Source: Tyto alba (Eukaryota > Chordata > Aves > Strigiformes > Tytonidae). From it: a DNA stretch of 64,000 nt. A program made the position numbers and the translations under genes. The notes beneath the pieces were generated by a model. It was not told the DNA's origin and searched no databases. It saw nothing but the letters and a program-made list of their open reading frames with translations. Of the stretch, positions 43,104-55,301 are shown piece after piece (position 1 is the stretch's first letter; each line of letters starts with the position of its first letter). The stretch spans positions 1-64,000 of the forward strand of contig NW_024881287.1 of assembly GCF_018691265.1 (NCBI RefSeq), written 5' to 3'.

Positions 43104-44195
43104 TGTCTGAGCGTCGTAGTTTGAGCCTCATCGGCAGCCTAACACTCCTCAGCCACTCTCTGCCCTTCATTCTGGCAATGAGAAGGGACAGATGAGCCAG
43201 GCTTGGGGTTGGAGATAGGACCGGGAGGGGCTAGATCACCCACTGTGGTCACGAGCAAAAGACAGACTCGTTAGGGGAAGGGAAAAAACCCATCCATTTA
43301 TTAGAGACACTAACAACCGTTAACAGAGTAGGGCAGTGAGAAGCACTGCCACACCTTGAGAACGCCTTCCCCCCAAGCCTCCCTTCTTCCTGGGCTCAGC
43401 TCTGCTCCCGATATGTCTCCGTCGTCCCCCAACAGCAGAGGGGCAGGGAATGGGGGGTGCAGTCAGCGCTGCCACTTTGTCCGTCTTCGGTGGGAGGAAC
43501 TTCGGGAACTCGTTCCCCCTGCTCCGTCGTGGTCCCCCTCTCACATGAGACAGTCCTCCACAAACATGCTTTGACGTGAGTCCCTCCGAGAGGCCGCAAC
43601 ATTTCCCTACATGGCTCCGGTGTTGGTCACCAACTTTCTCCAACTGGAGTCCCTCCCACGGGCTACGGCCCTTCCCGAGCTGTTCCGGCGTGGGACACTC
43701 CCGCACGCTGGAGTCCTCCCAGCGCTGAACTACAACAGCGGGTCTCCCTTTTCCCACAAGACCCCAGGCTCCTTCAGGCACAGCACCTTGATCACCCAGG
43801 CAACAAACACAGGCCATCCATCAGTGCCTGCTCCACCGTAGATCTTCCTGGGTGGCAGGGGGGACCGCCCTGCCGTCGGACCACGGGATGCAGGGGGGTC
43901 TCTGCTCCGGCCATCTGCCCCCTCCTTTCTTGCTGCGTTCCTCCGCTGACCTTGGTGTTCACGCAGCTGCCGCAACTCCTCCTCGCGAGTCCGACTCCCC
44001 CTTCACCACATCCCTTCTTCAATACGTTACCGCAGAGGCGCAGCTGACTGGCTCAGTTTTGGTGCAGAGGTGGAGCTGCCTTGGAGGCGGGGGAGCTTCG
44101 AGAAGCTTCTCCCAGGGGCCTCCCCTATAGCCCCCTGCCCTATATCCCCCTCCCCTCTTACCAGAAACCCCCAGGACTCGCTCAAACCCAAGACA
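43104..44195 (-). mobile_element. Solo LTR1, unit 5
   Basis: LTR1 with heat-shock element intact (44098-44110). Confidence 0.8.
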
Positions 44196-44706
44196 CCGAT
44201 GTTTTCGGGTGCCTTCCAGCAGTGCTGGCGGGAGTGAGGCGTCGCCGAGGTTCCTGCGGGCTTTGGGAGCCGGGGAAGGGCGTGTGGTGGTGGGAGGGCG
44301 GTGTCGGGCTGGGAGCCGTGCTCTCGTCGGGCCCCGTTGTGTTGGTGGGTGTGTTAGCGGTCCCAATGGCGAATAGACCTTATCTACACAAAGCAGATAA
44401 GCCGGCACTTCTTTATCCCAGCGCTGGGGAACACGGGGGATAGCTCCACCAAAGTCGTGTTCACCGGCAGGTACAGAGCGCAACATATTGCTGCTCTTTT
44501 TCAGCAGAGTCATGGTTCCATAAGATGAACAAACCTCGTAAAGTTTCGTTTGCCCTCAGTCATGATAACGATTGGCTCTCAGTTACCTCACCTTACCTGT
44601 GTTCCTGTTCTACAGAAATCACTGGTTGTCTGTACGGATTGATGTGGATAGAATGAGGGGAGGGTAATGATGAGCATATTCATGGTGTTTCCTGGAAATC
44701 ATTATC
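44196..44706 (-). other. Spacer S, unit 5
   Basis: As in unit 1, but followed directly by an alpha-type 3' block, so this unit lacks block D and LTR2. Confidence 0.6.
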
Positions 44707-44735
44707 ATATTGAAATGTCTGTATCGCCTGCATGG

Positions 44736-44984
44736 TTATGTTGGACGGGGGTCCTCTGGTGGTCGTCGATGCTCTTCCTTCCTCACGGTGGGCGCTGATT
44801 GAGCTCCATCCCTCTGCATGCTAATTTTGTCTTTGGCCGATGCTCCTTTCTTCTTTGGCTGATCTTCCAAACGAAATCCAGTATGTTCTGGTACTGCTCG
44901 TTTTGACTCGAGAGCCGTAAGCAGTGCCCGTTGTTTTAATTCCGAGTCCCTAAAGGTTCGTAGAGTGTTGAAGGCACACGCCAT
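44736..44984 (-). CDS. Unidentified 82-codon ORF, possible exon (copy b)
   Basis: Same frame as copy a, with Ala for Gly in ALLTALESK. The intact frame suggests selection or a recent copy event. Confidence 0.35.
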   Translation of the reverse strand: MACAFNTLRTFRDSELKQRALLTALESKRAVPEHTGFRLEDQPKKKGASAKDKISMQRDGAQSAPTVRKEEHRRPPEDPRPT

Positions 44985-46765
44985 ACTAGCTAGCTCTTCG
45001 TAAGGGCCTTGGTGTGCTTTACGTTCTCCTAGGTGCTGTGACTCCGTTTTAAACCCAAAATGGTGTTCTAACCTAAAATGAAAAGAATATTCTAGGAGTC
45101 AGGCAGTCTTAGTAAGGTAAGTGCCGGAGGTGCTGTGCTTGGGGTGCGGGCCCGTGCGTGGGGATTTGGCGTAGCCAGGGGCCGTCAGTGCCGGCGGTGG
45201 GCTGAGGCGGGAGGGGCAGGGCCAGAGCTTGTGCGTGTTGCACTAGAAGAGTTGGTGCTGCGAGGTGTCTTGGAGCAGCGCGGCGAGAGGGTGGTCGTGC
45301 GAAATGCCTGAGGCGGGCGGAGGAGCCGAAGTGCGGGTGGCGGCAGCGATGTGTGCCGAGCGTGTCCTTCGTAGGCTGCTGGGGTGGTTTGGGCTGGGAG
45401 GGAGCTTGGAAGGTGCTGTGGTGGTGCAGCCCCCCCCGGCAGGAGCAGGGCCCCCTCGTGGAGCAGCTGGGGTCTCTGAGGGCCCCGTCCCAGCTGAGGC
45501 TGGACGTGTCTGCGGGGCTGGGGCGTGTGCCAGCTCTCTGGGCAAGGTGCGGCAGCGTTGGAGCACGCTGGTGGGAAGCGATGTCTTCCCGGTGCCCGGC
45601 GTGAGCCTGGCCTCTGTTGGTGGGAAGCCATCAGGCCTTGTGCGGTGGGGACAGGCCCTGCGGCAAAGCGTGCGCCCGCCTTCCTTGCAAGCCCCCTTGG
45701 AGCCTGGGCAGGCGGCAGGAAGGTCTCTGCGGAGCCTTCTCTTCTCCGGGCCGAAGAAGCGCGAGTCTCTCGGCCCGTGCCTCTGGCGGAGGCGTTGCAA
45801 CGCTCTGATCCCGCTTGCGGCCCTGCTGGGGAGCAGCTGCGGGAGGCCCGTGTCCTCCTCGCACCGCGGAGCCCAGCTGTCCTGGCTTGGGCTGGAATAG
45901 AGTTCACGTTCCTTTTGGCAACCAGAAGATTGCCGTGCTTTGGATTGAGCACGGGGTTTGGCGTGGGAAGAGTGCTGCTAGCACGCTGCTGTTTTCAGCT
46001 GCTGCTGAGATTTGAGGGAGTCTCCGAGTCGCGGTGTCCTGCCCGTGCGCGAGTGCACAAGAAGCAGGGAGGGAGCACGGCCAGAGCCCCGGCCACAAAC
46101 CGGCCAGTGAAATACTCCACGTCACGTAACGTCACGCTCAGTGTGGAAAGGAGGGGTGGTGGGGAAGGGGGGGGCTCTCTCTCTCGCTCCCGGGATTGCG
46201 ATTGCGGGACCTTGGTGTTTGGGGGTGGCTGTCCGGGAACGGGCTGGGGATTGGTCAGCGGGCGGTGGGCGATTGCGCTGCGCGTTGCCCGTTTCTATTT
46301 TCTGTTGCTGCCGTTGTTTTCGTTTTATGACCGTTGTGAACCGGCTTCTGTGTCGATGTGCGAGCGTCCCTTTGCCCCTGCGGTTCCCTCCCCCGTTGGC
46401 AGGTGGGGGGCGAGGGTGGGCGAGCGGCATTGGGGTGGTTGGCTGCCGAGCGGTGTCCCCGCACGACAGCAGCAGGGACGGTGGAATTGACGGTGGGTGG
46501 GATGGAGATGGCGGAAGGTGGGAGATGCTGAGGAGAGCAGGGCCGAAGCGGTGGTTCCGCTGGCGCTGTCTAAAGGGCGGCAGAGGTTTTCCCGGGAGGT
46601 TGAGGGCAGCGCCTGCGCGGGGAGGTGGGCGAGAGAAGAGCGGGCGCGGGGTCTGCGGAGCCGCGTTTGGAGCCGGGCTCGCAGGAGGGTGCCCCCCGGG
46701 CAGCCCAGGAGCTGGCTGCCGTGCTGGTGAGACGAGAGGCCGCGTGGCGGTTTTTGCAAGAGGTG

Positions 46766-46799
46766 TTTATTTGGTGTGTAATAAATAGGGGAATAAATA
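46766..46799 (-). terminator. Polyadenylation signal and ATTTA motifs, IFN copy 6
   Basis: AATAAA at 46766-46771 and two ATTTATT motifs up to 46799, minus strand. Confidence 0.75.
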
Positions 46800-46993
46800 G
46801 GTGGGGTCCGTTGTCGGGCCAAAGAGCAGAAGCGTTGTGAGCAGAGGAGGCGGCGTGGGAGGGTGCGGGCTGCGGGCCGTTGTCGCAGCGGGTCTTGCCG
46901 TGGGTGAGGGGAGGCGGGCGGGCAGAGGTGGGTCTGGGGCGGTGGTGCCGAAGCGGTGTTGGGGGTGCGTGGGGGCTGTCGGGGGCGGTTGGG

Positions 46994-47569
46994 CTAATTG
47001 GGCATGGTGCGGGTGAGGTTGTGGAGGCGCTGGAACCAGGCGCGAGCCTGGAGGCGGACGCGGTCCCAGGCGCAGGCGCTGTGGTTGTGGGTGCGGAGGA
47101 AGTGTTGGATGTCGCTGAAGTGTTTGCTGATGGTGAGCGGCAGGTCGCGGGGCCCTTGGGCTTGGTCGAGCGTGGCGCTGCCTGCGAGGCATTGCTCCAG
47201 GCGGTGGATGTGGTGCTGGAGGTTGTTGAGGAGGCGGTGGCGTGCGTCGTGGTCCCAGTGTTGGGGGGTGCTGGGGCTGCTGAGGGTGTGGAAGAGGTGC
47301 TGGAGGATGCGTAGGGCGGTGTGGGCGGCTTGCTGTGGGCGGTGGGTGTGGAGGAGGGTGTCGGGGAAGGCGGGCGGGTGCGGGTGGTGGCAGGGCTGTG
47401 GCGGGCTGGGAGCCACGGCCTGGAGGAGCTGGAGGCTGTCCCAGGGGAAGGTGGCGTGGCGGGGCCGCAGGTGGTGGCAGGCGAGGGCGGTGGCGAGAGG
47501 CGGCAGGAGGAGCAGGAGCGCCGGGGCGGCGGGGCGCAGGCGGGGCTGTGGGGCTGCGGGCGCAGGCAT
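46994..47569 (-). CDS. Type I interferon, copy 6 (alpha-like tail)
   Basis: 191 aa; the protein appears identical to copy 3 (Asp135 form). Intact signal peptide, four cysteines, HNLT sequon near the C-terminus. The identical protein but different 5' flank (see next entry) shows that flanks and genes have been reshuffled. Confidence 0.94.
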   Translation of the reverse strand: MPAPAAPQPRLRPAAPALLLLLPPLATALACHHLRPRHATFPWDSLQLLQAVAPSPPQPCHHPHPPAFPDTLLHTHRPQQAAHTALRILQHLFHTLSSPSTPQHWDHDARHRLLNNLQHHIHRLEQCLAGSATLDQAQGPRDLPLTISKHFSDIQHFLRTHNHSACAWDRVRLQARAWFQRLHNLTRTMPN

Positions 47570-47672
47570 GGTGGGGCTGTGGGTGCCGCGTGGGGGGTGC
47601 TGGGCAGGAGGCGGGTGCGGCGTGGTGGCGGTGCGGGTGGGCGCTGTGCTTGGGGTGCTGCCGGCCGGGCGG

Positions 47673-48516
47673 CTTTATGTGGTGCCGCGGGCGGCTTTGC
47701 CTTCCGGGCTTTGTGGTGGCAGCGAGTTTCCGGCTGTGGTTTTCGGTTTTGGCTGTTGGCTGCGGTGGTCTTGGGGAAGTGCGTTGTTGGAGCGGGAGAT
47801 GCGAAAGCGGCGGGACAGAGCCCTCGGCGGGAGGTGTGTGAGGGTTTCCCTGTGGGCGGCAGGCAGGGCGAGCTGTGGTGGCTGGCTGGTGCAGCTGAAG
47901 TTTCCCTTCCTGCCCGCGTGTGTTTCGGGGCTGCGCTGCCCTGGCGTTGGCTGGGGTGTGTTTTCCTTTGGCTTGTGGCTGGCCTGGGTTGTCGTCGTAG
48001 CTGGTCTTTCCTTTTGGCGTTGGGCAGGGTGGCGAAGTGATGTCAGTGGGGCGAGCGTGGGGAGCCCCCGGTGCAGCAGCGAGGGCCTGGGGGTGGCTGT
48101 GGGGGTGGGCACGTGAGTCCTGGGTGTGCTGGTGGCTGGAGCTGCCCCGGCTCCTGTGTTGGAAGCGGATGGGAGCGGGGAGGACAGGCGGGAGGGAGGG
48201 AATGGGGAGGAAGGGAGCGGAAGAAGTTTGGCTGCTGGTGGTGCTGGTGGGGCGCGGGGTCCCCAGCTGCGGTGCCGTGCGCGTGGCGCCGGAGCCGGGG
48301 CCTCCTTGTGTTTTGTCTGCCTCCTTGCCTGCTGAGGGGGGTGGAGAAGCAAGGAAGGAGGGGTTGGCCGTGAGTGAAGGGCTTTGCGTTTGGGCTGGCG
48401 TGAGCCCCCTCGCCCCTGGGGGACTGGTGCCCAAGAGTCCTGCAGACGTGGAGCTGAGCCAGTCGAGGGGGTTGTAGAGCCCCGGAGGCAGGAGGAGGAG
48501 GAACGGGAGGTTGCCA
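47673..48516 (-). promoter_or_regulatory. IFN copy 6 promoter and 5' flank with extra ~95 bp
   Basis: TATA at 47673-47679, IRF-type cluster at 47724-47753, GGTCTTG variant as in other alpha-type genes. Contains the extra distal segment (about 48374-48470) shared only with copy 4. Confidence 0.75.
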
Positions 48517-49610
48517 TGTCTGAGCGTCGTGGTTGGAGCCTCATCGGCAGCCTAACACTCCGCAGCCACTCTCTGCCCTTCATTCTGGCAATGAGAAGGG
48601 ACAGATGAGCCAGGCTTGGGGTTGGAGATAGGACCGGGAGGGACTAGATCACCCACTGTGGTCACGAGCAAAAGACAGACTCGTTAGGGGAAGGGAAAAA
48701 ACCCATCCATTTATTAGAGACACTAACAACCGTTAACAGAGTAGGGCAGTGAGAAGCACTGCCACACCTTGAGAACGCCTTCCCCTCAAGCCTCCCTTCT
48801 TCCTGGGCTCAGCTCTGCTCCCGATATGTCTCCGTCTTCCCCCAACAGCAGAGGGGCAGGGAATGGGGGGTGCAGTCAGCGCTGCCACTTCATCCGTCTT
48901 CGGTGGGGGGAGCTTCGGGAACTCGTTCCCCCTGCTCCGTCGTGGTCCCCCTCTCACATGAGACAGTCCTCCACAAACATGCTTTGACGTGAGTCCCTCC
49001 GAGAGGCCGCAACATTTCTCTACATGGCTCCGGCGTTGGTCACCAACTTTCTCCAACTGGAGTCCCTCCCACGGGCTACGGCCCTTCCCGAGCTGTTCCG
49101 GCGTGGGACACTCCCGCACGCTGGAGTCCTCCCAGCGCTGAACTACAACAGCGGGTCTCCCTTTTCCCACAAGACCCCAGGCTCCTTCAGGCACAGCACC
49201 TTGATCACCCAGGCGACAAACACAGGCCATCCATCAGTGCCTGCTCCACCGTAGATCTTCCTGGGTGGGAGGGGGGGCCGCCCTGCCGTCTCCCCACGGG
49301 ATGCAGGGGGGTCTCTGCTCCGGCACACCTGCCCCCTCCTTTCTTCCTGCGTTCCTCCGCTGACCTTGGTGTTCACGCAGCTGCCGCAACTCCTCCTCGC
49401 GAGTCCGACTCCCCCTTCACCACATCCCTTCTTCAATACGTTACCGCAGAGGCGCAGCTGACTGGCTCAGTTTTGGTGCAGAGGTGGAGCTGCCTTGGAG
49501 GCGGGGGAGCTTTGAGAAGCTTCTCCCAGGGGGCCTCCCCTATAGCCCCCTCCGCTATAGCCCCCTCCCCTGTTACCAGAAACCCCCAGGACTCGCTCAA
49601 ACCCAAGACA
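48517..49610 (-). mobile_element. Solo LTR1, unit 6
   Basis: LTR1 in which the heat-shock element is mutated: gagcTTTgaGAAgcTTC near 49509-49523 instead of TTCgaGAAgcTTC. It is the only LTR in the window where I see this element broken. Confidence 0.8.
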
Positions 49611-50120
49611 CTGATGTTTTCGGGTGCCTTCCAGCAGCGCTGGCGGGAGTGAGGTGTCGCCGAGGTTCCTGCGGGCTTTGGGAGCCGGGGAAGGGCGTGT
49701 GGTGGTGGGAGGGCGGTGTCGGGCTGGGAGCCGTGCTCTCGTCGGGCCCCGTTGTGTTGGTGGGTGTGTTAGCGGTCCCAATGGCGAATAGACCTTATCT
49801 ACACAAAGCAGATAAGCCGGCACTTCTTTATCCCAGCGCTGGGGAACACGGGGGATAGCTCCACCAAAGGCGTGTTCACCGGCAGGTACAGAGCGCAACG
49901 TATTGCTGCTCTTTTTCAGCAGAGTCATGGTTCCATAAGATGAACAAACCTCGTAAAGTTTCGTTTGCCCTCAGTCATGATGACGGTTGGCTCTCAGTTA
50001 CCTCACGTTACCTGTGTTCCTGTTCTACAGAAATCATTGGTGGTCTTTACGGATTGATTTGGATAGAATGAGGGGAGGATAATGATGAGCATATTCATGG
50101 TGTTTCCTGGAAATCATTAT
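49611..50120 (-). other. Spacer S, unit 6
   Basis: As in unit 1; followed by block D. GATA inverted repeat intact. Confidence 0.6.
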
Positions 50121-50235
50121 CTTTATGTGGTGCCGCGGGCGGCTTTGCCTTCCGGGCTTTGTGGTGGCAGCGAGTTTCCGGCTGTGGTTTTCGGTTTTGG
50201 CTGTTGGCTGCGGTGGTCTTGGGGAAGTGCGTTGG
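50121..50235 (-). pseudogene. Promoter-only IFN fragment (block D), unit 6
   Basis: TATA and IRF-type cluster without a gene. Confidence 0.8.
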
Positions 50236-51417
50236 TGGGGTGCCCCTGTGTGGCGAGTGTGTTGGCGATGTTTTGCTGTGGCTGTTCTGGGGGGATTTTA
50301 GTTTGGGGGTTCATCGTTTGCACTGCTTCTTTAGGGGATGCGGAATCTCTGGCACACGACGGGTGGCACAGTTACGTTGTTGCTGTGTGGTTTTGGTGTG
50401 GTTTTTCCTTTCTCTGCTTGGCTAGCGGTTAGGACTGTTTCGCTGAATTTCCCTTTCTGACGAAGGCTCTTTTCCTTATCTAATTCTCCAGCCTTGGGTT
50501 TGTGTTTTTTACGTTGGGCACGTTTTTCGCTTTGCTTTTTATGAATAAATCCTTTCTGTTTAGATTTTTGGACATTTGTTAAATGATGTATTCTTTGGAA
50601 TCTCCGAAGCTTTCTAAGTGCAGGTGGCCATTCAGGAGGTGTCTGTGGTTGTCATTACTTGAACTTTGAATTTTTCCTCATGAGGATGCTACAATCTCTT
50701 TGCTACCTTTTCTTCGGTTTGATCCTCATTGTGATGGGGGTTAAGAAGTCTTTTCTAAGCTGAGGCTTATTTAACAATGAAGGAGGTGCAGCCAAAACTT
50801 CAGATCTGAATGTATTTGGCATTTTTGCCAGTTGAGCAGTTTGTTGTGACTACACTCTCATTGTGCCACAGAGAAGAAAATACCCTCTCGAATCAGTTCT
50901 CTTTTTCAAATGTCCAGTGTTTGCCTGGTAAAATGCTTATGACTTCCGTTACGCTCCCATACTACTGGAACTTTTCAGATTCTCTTTTGTTTTTTCTTTT
51001 TTCTCTTCGCTCTTTGTACAACAGTTCTTTCCATTTCTAAAGCTCTTTTCCCAAGACGAGTTTTGCTCTGGATGTCCCAAGTGCTAGCTGGTACTGAGGG
51101 TCCGTGGTGTCAGGAGGTTGCTGAGAGCCTTGTCCAGTGATGCCTTTGGATATACCTTCCGGAACGGACATCTCGCCACCTCCCCGCTGCCTCTTGTGTT
51201 GTTGTATCTGTCGCCTTCCTGGTAGAGTCAGTCATAGTGTGTTTAGTCTTCCTGGTGTGAATTGCCTGTGTTGCGGCTTGTGTCGTTCCCTGTCCTCCTC
51301 CGGTTTTCTGCCTGAGGTGGGTTTGCCTCTTCATCCACCTCAGAGAAGACAGAGAGCAAATGAGGCTCCCCTGCCTGGTGTCACAGGGTATTTCTGTTTG
51401 GAAGGAACGTGAGGAGG
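50236..51417 (-). other. Block D upstream region, unit 6
   Basis: Slightly more diverged copy of 13974-15161 (a 5-bp deletion near 50800 and changes in the T-rich run near 50990-51005). No gene seen. Confidence 0.5.
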
Positions 51418-52503
51418 TGTCGTGGTTTAGGCCTGATTGGCAGCCAACCACAACGCAGCAGCTCTGTCTCCCTTCCCCTCCGGCAATGAGAAGGGACAGA
51501 GAGCCAGACTTGGGGTTCAAGATAGGACTGGGATGGGGGAATATCCCCCTTTTATGATCACGAGCAAAAGGCAGACTCGTTAGGGGAAGAAAAAAAACCC
51601 ATACATTTATTACAGACAGTAACAACACATAACAGAGTAGGACAGTGAGAAGCATTGCCACATCTTGGGAACACCTTCCCCCCACCCCTCCCTTCTTCCC
51701 GGGCTCAGCTCTGCTCCCGATATCTCTACCTCCTCCCCCAGTGGCGCAGGGGCAGGGAATGGGGGGTGCAGTCAGCGCTGCCATTTCCTTTATCTTCGGT
51801 GAGGGGAGTGTCCGGAACTTGTTCCTCCTGCTCCATCGTGGTCCCCCTCTCACAGGAGACAGTCCTCCACAAACTTTCTCCGACTTGAATTCCTCCCACG
51901 GGCCGCAGCGTTCCCCACACTGCTCCGTCATGGGTCACTAACTTCCTCCGACTGGATTCCCTCCCACGGCTGCAGCCCTTCCCGAGCTGCTCCGGCGTGG
52001 GACACCCCCGCATGCTGCAATCCTCCCAGCACTGAATTACAGCAGCGGGGCTGCCTTTTCCCATGAGACCCTAGCCTTCTTTGGGCACCGAACCTTGATC
52101 ATGCGAGCAGGAGCAACAGGCCATAAATCAATGTCTGCTCCACCGTAGTTCTTCATGGGCGGCAGGGGGGGCCGCCCTGCCGTCTCCCCACAGGATACAA
52201 GGGGGTCTCTGCTCCGGCACACCTCCCCCCTCCTTCCTTCCTCCGTTCCTCCACTGACCTTGGTGTTCACGCAGCTGCAGCAACTCCTCCTCACAAGTCT
52301 GACTGCCCGTCACCACGTCCCTTCTTAAATACGTTACCGCAGAGGCGCAGCTGACTGGCTCAGTTTTGGTGCAGAGGTGGAGCTGCCTTGGAGGCGGGGG
52401 AGCTTCGAGAAGCTTCTCCCAGGGGGCCTCCCCTATAGCCCCCTCCCCTATATCCCCCTCCCCTGTTACCAGAACCCCCCAGGACTCGGTCAAACCCAAG
52501 ACA
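51418..52503 (-). mobile_element. Hybrid LTR2/LTR1 replacing a deleted interval
   Basis: The left side and most of R match LTR2 and sit at the GGAGG site. From about 52328-52342 (within ttcttaaatacgtta/ccgcagagg) rightward it matches LTR1 U3 (gactggctcagttttgg...), ending in spacer S. No second GGAGG and no internal retroviral DNA. The order D-hybrid-S-alpha block is what recombination between an LTR2 and the next unit's LTR1 gives, removing the 3' flank, IFN gene and promoter in between. Confidence 0.87.
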
Positions 52504-53014
52504 CCGATGTTTTCGGGTGCCTTCCAGCAGCGCTGGCGGGAGTGAGGCGTCGCCGAGGTTCCTGCGGGCTTTGGGAGCCGGGGAAGGGCGTGTGGTGGTG
52601 GGAGGGCGGTGTCGGGCTGGGAGCCGTGCTCTCGTCGGGCCCCGTTGTGTTGGTGGGTGTGTTAGCGGTCCCAATGGCGAATAGACCTTATCTACACAAA
52701 GCAGATAAGCCGGCACTTCTTTATCCCAGCGCTGGGGAGCACGGGGGATAGCTCCACCAAAGGCGTGTTCACCGGCAGGTACAGAGCGCAACATATTGCT
52801 GCTCTTTTTCAGCAGAGTCATGGTTCCATAAGGTGAACAAACCTCGTAAAGTTTTGTTTGCCCTCAGTCATGATGACGGTTGGCTCTCAGTTACCTCACG
52901 TTACCTGTGTTCCTGTTCTACAGAAATCATTGGTCATCTTTACAGATTGATTTGGATAGAATGAGGGGAGGGTAATGATGAGCATATTTATGGTGTTTCC
53001 TGGAAATCATTATC
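52504..53014 (-). other. Spacer S after the hybrid LTR
   Basis: Same block as unit 1, followed by an alpha-type 3' block. Confidence 0.6.
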
Positions 53015-53043
53015 ATATTGAAATGTCTGTATCTCCTGCGTGG

Positions 53044-53292
53044 TTATGTTGGACGGGGGTCCTCTGGTGGTCGTCGATGCTCTTCCTTCCTCACGGTGGG
53101 CGCTGATTGAGCTCCATCCCTCTGCATGCTAATTTTGTCTTTGGCCGATGCTCCTTTCTTCTTTGGCTGGTCTTCCAAAAGAAATCCAGTATGTTCTGGT
53201 ACTGCTCGTTTTGACTCGAGACCCGTAAGCAGTGCCCGTTGTTTTAATTCCGAGTCCCTAAAGGTTCGTAGAGTGTTGAAGGCACACGCCAT
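53044..53292 (-). CDS. Unidentified 82-codon ORF, possible exon (copy c)
   Basis: Same frame as copy a, with Leu for Arg in GFLLEDQ. Unrecognised family. Confidence 0.35.
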   Translation of the reverse strand: MACAFNTLRTFRDSELKQRALLTGLESKRAVPEHTGFLLEDQPKKKGASAKDKISMQRDGAQSAPTVRKEEHRRPPEDPRPT

Positions 53293-55073
53293 ACTAGCTA
53301 GCTCTTCGTAAGGGCCTTGGTGTGCTTTACGTTCTCCTAGGTGCTGTCACTCCGTTTTAAACCCAAAATGGTGTTCTAACCTAAAATGAAAAGAATATTC
53401 TAGGAGTCAGGCAGTCTTGGTAAGGTAAGTGCCGGAGGTGCTGTGCTTGGGGTGCGGGCCCGTGCGTGGGGATTTGGCGTAGCCAGGGGCCGTCAGTGCC
53501 GGCGGTGGGCTGAGGCGGGAGGGGCAGGGCCAGAGCTTGTGCGTGTTGCACTAGAAGAGTTGGTGCTGCGAGGTGTCTTGGAGCAGCGCGGCGAGAGGGT
53601 GGTCGTGCGAAATGCCTGAGGCGGGCGGAGGAGCCGAAGTGCGGGTGGCGGCAGCGATGTGTGCCGAGCGTGTCCTTCGTAGGCTGCTGGGGTGGTTTGG
53701 GCTGGGAGGGAGCTTGGAAGGTGCTGTGGTGGTGCAGCCCCCCCCGGCAGGAGCAGGGCCCCCTCGTGGAGCAGCTGGGGTCTCTGAGGGCCCCGTCCCA
53801 GCTGAGGCTGGACGTGTCTGCGGGGCTGGGGCGTGTGCCAGCTCTCTGGGCAAGGTGCGGCAGCGTTGGAGCACGCTGGTGGGAAGCGATGTCTTCCTGG
53901 TGCCCGGCGTGAGCCTGGCCTCTGTTGGTGGGAAGCCATCAGGCCTTGTGCGGTGGGGACAGGCCCTGCGGCAAAGCGTGCGCCCGCCTTCCTTGCAAGC
54001 CCCCTTGGAGCCTGGGCAGGCGGCAGGAAGGTCTCTGCGGAGCCTTCTCTTCTCCGGGCCGAAGAAGCGCGAGTCTCTCGGCCCGTGCCTCTGGCGGAGG
54101 CGTTGCAACGCTCTGATCCCGCTTGCGGCCCTGCTGGGGAGCAGCTGCGGGAGGCCCGTGTCCTCCTCGCACCGCGGAGCCCAGCTGTCCTGGCTTGGGC
54201 TGGAATAGAGTTCACGTTCCTTTTGGCAACCAGAAGATTGCCGTGCTTTGGATTGAGCACGGGGTTTGGCGTGGGAAGAGTGCTGCTAGCACGCTGCTGT
54301 TTTCAGCTGCTGCTGAGATTTGAGGGAGTCTCCGAGTCGCGGTGTCCTGCCCGTGCGCGAGTGCACAAGAAGCAGGGAGGGAGCACGGCCAGAGCCCCGG
54401 CCACAAACCGGCCAGTGAAATACTCCGTGTCGTGGAACGTCACGCTCAGTGTGGAAAGGAGGGGTGGTGGGGAAGGGGGGGGCTCTCTCTCTCGCTCCCG
54501 GGATTGCGATTGCGGGACCTTGGTGTTTGGGGGTGGCTGTCCGGGAACGGGCTGGGGATTGGTCAGCGGGCGGTGGGCGATTGCGCTGCGCGTTGCCCGT
54601 TTCTATTTTCTGTTGCTGCCGTTGTTTTCGTTTTATGACCGTTGTGAACCGGCTTCTGTGTCGATGTGCGAGCGTCCCTTTGCCCCTGCGGTTCCCTCCC
54701 CCGTTGGCAGGTGGGGGGCGAGGGTGGGCGAGCGGCATTGGGGTGGTTGGCTGCCGAGCGGTGTCCCCGCACGACAGCAGCAGGGACGGTGGAATTGACG
54801 GTGGGTGGGATGGAGATGGCGGAAGGTGGGAGATGCTGAGGAGAGCAGGGCCGAAGCGGTGGTTCCGCTGGCGCTGTCTAAAGGGCGGCAGAGGTTTTCC
54901 CGGGAGGTTGAGGGCAGCGCCTGCGCGGGGAGGTGGGCGAGAGAAGAGCGGGCGCGGGGTCTGCGGAGCCGCGTTTGGAGCCGGGCTCGCAGGAGGGTGC
55001 CCCCCGGGCAGCCCAGGAGCTGGCTGCCGTGCTGGTGAGACGAGAGGCCGCGTGGCGGTTTTTGCAAGAGGTG

Positions 55074-55107
55074 TTTATTTGGTGTGTAATAAATAGGGGA
55101 ATAAATA
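55074..55107 (-). terminator. Polyadenylation signal and ATTTA motifs, IFN copy 7
   Basis: AATAAA at 55074-55079 and two ATTTATT motifs up to 55107, minus strand. Confidence 0.75.
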
Positions 55108-55301
55108 GGTGGGGTCCGTTGTCGGGCCAAAGAGCAGAAGCGTTGTGAGCAGAGGAGGCGGCGTGGGAGGGTGCGGGCTGCGGGCCGTTGTCGCAGCGGG
55201 TCTTGCCGTGGGTGAGGGGAGGCGGGCGGGCAGAGGTGGGTCTGGGGCGGTGGTGCCGAAGCGGTGTTGGGGGTGCGTGGGGGCTGTCGGGGGCGGTTGG
55301 G

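Larger units (their letters stand above)
44707..46993 (-). other. Alpha-type 3' block of IFN copy 6
   Basis: Copy of 25211-27497. Carries a private change cluster near 46118-46130 (cacgtcacgtaacg for cgtgtcgtggaacg) that creates paired ACGT motifs. No gene established beyond the 82-codon frame and the IFN 3' UTR. Confidence 0.55.
53015..55301 (-). other. Alpha-type 3' block of IFN copy 7
   Basis: Copy of 25211-27497 with few substitutions. CpG-rich, promoter-like part at about 54305-55055. No gene established beyond the 82-codon frame and the IFN 3' UTR. Confidence 0.55.
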
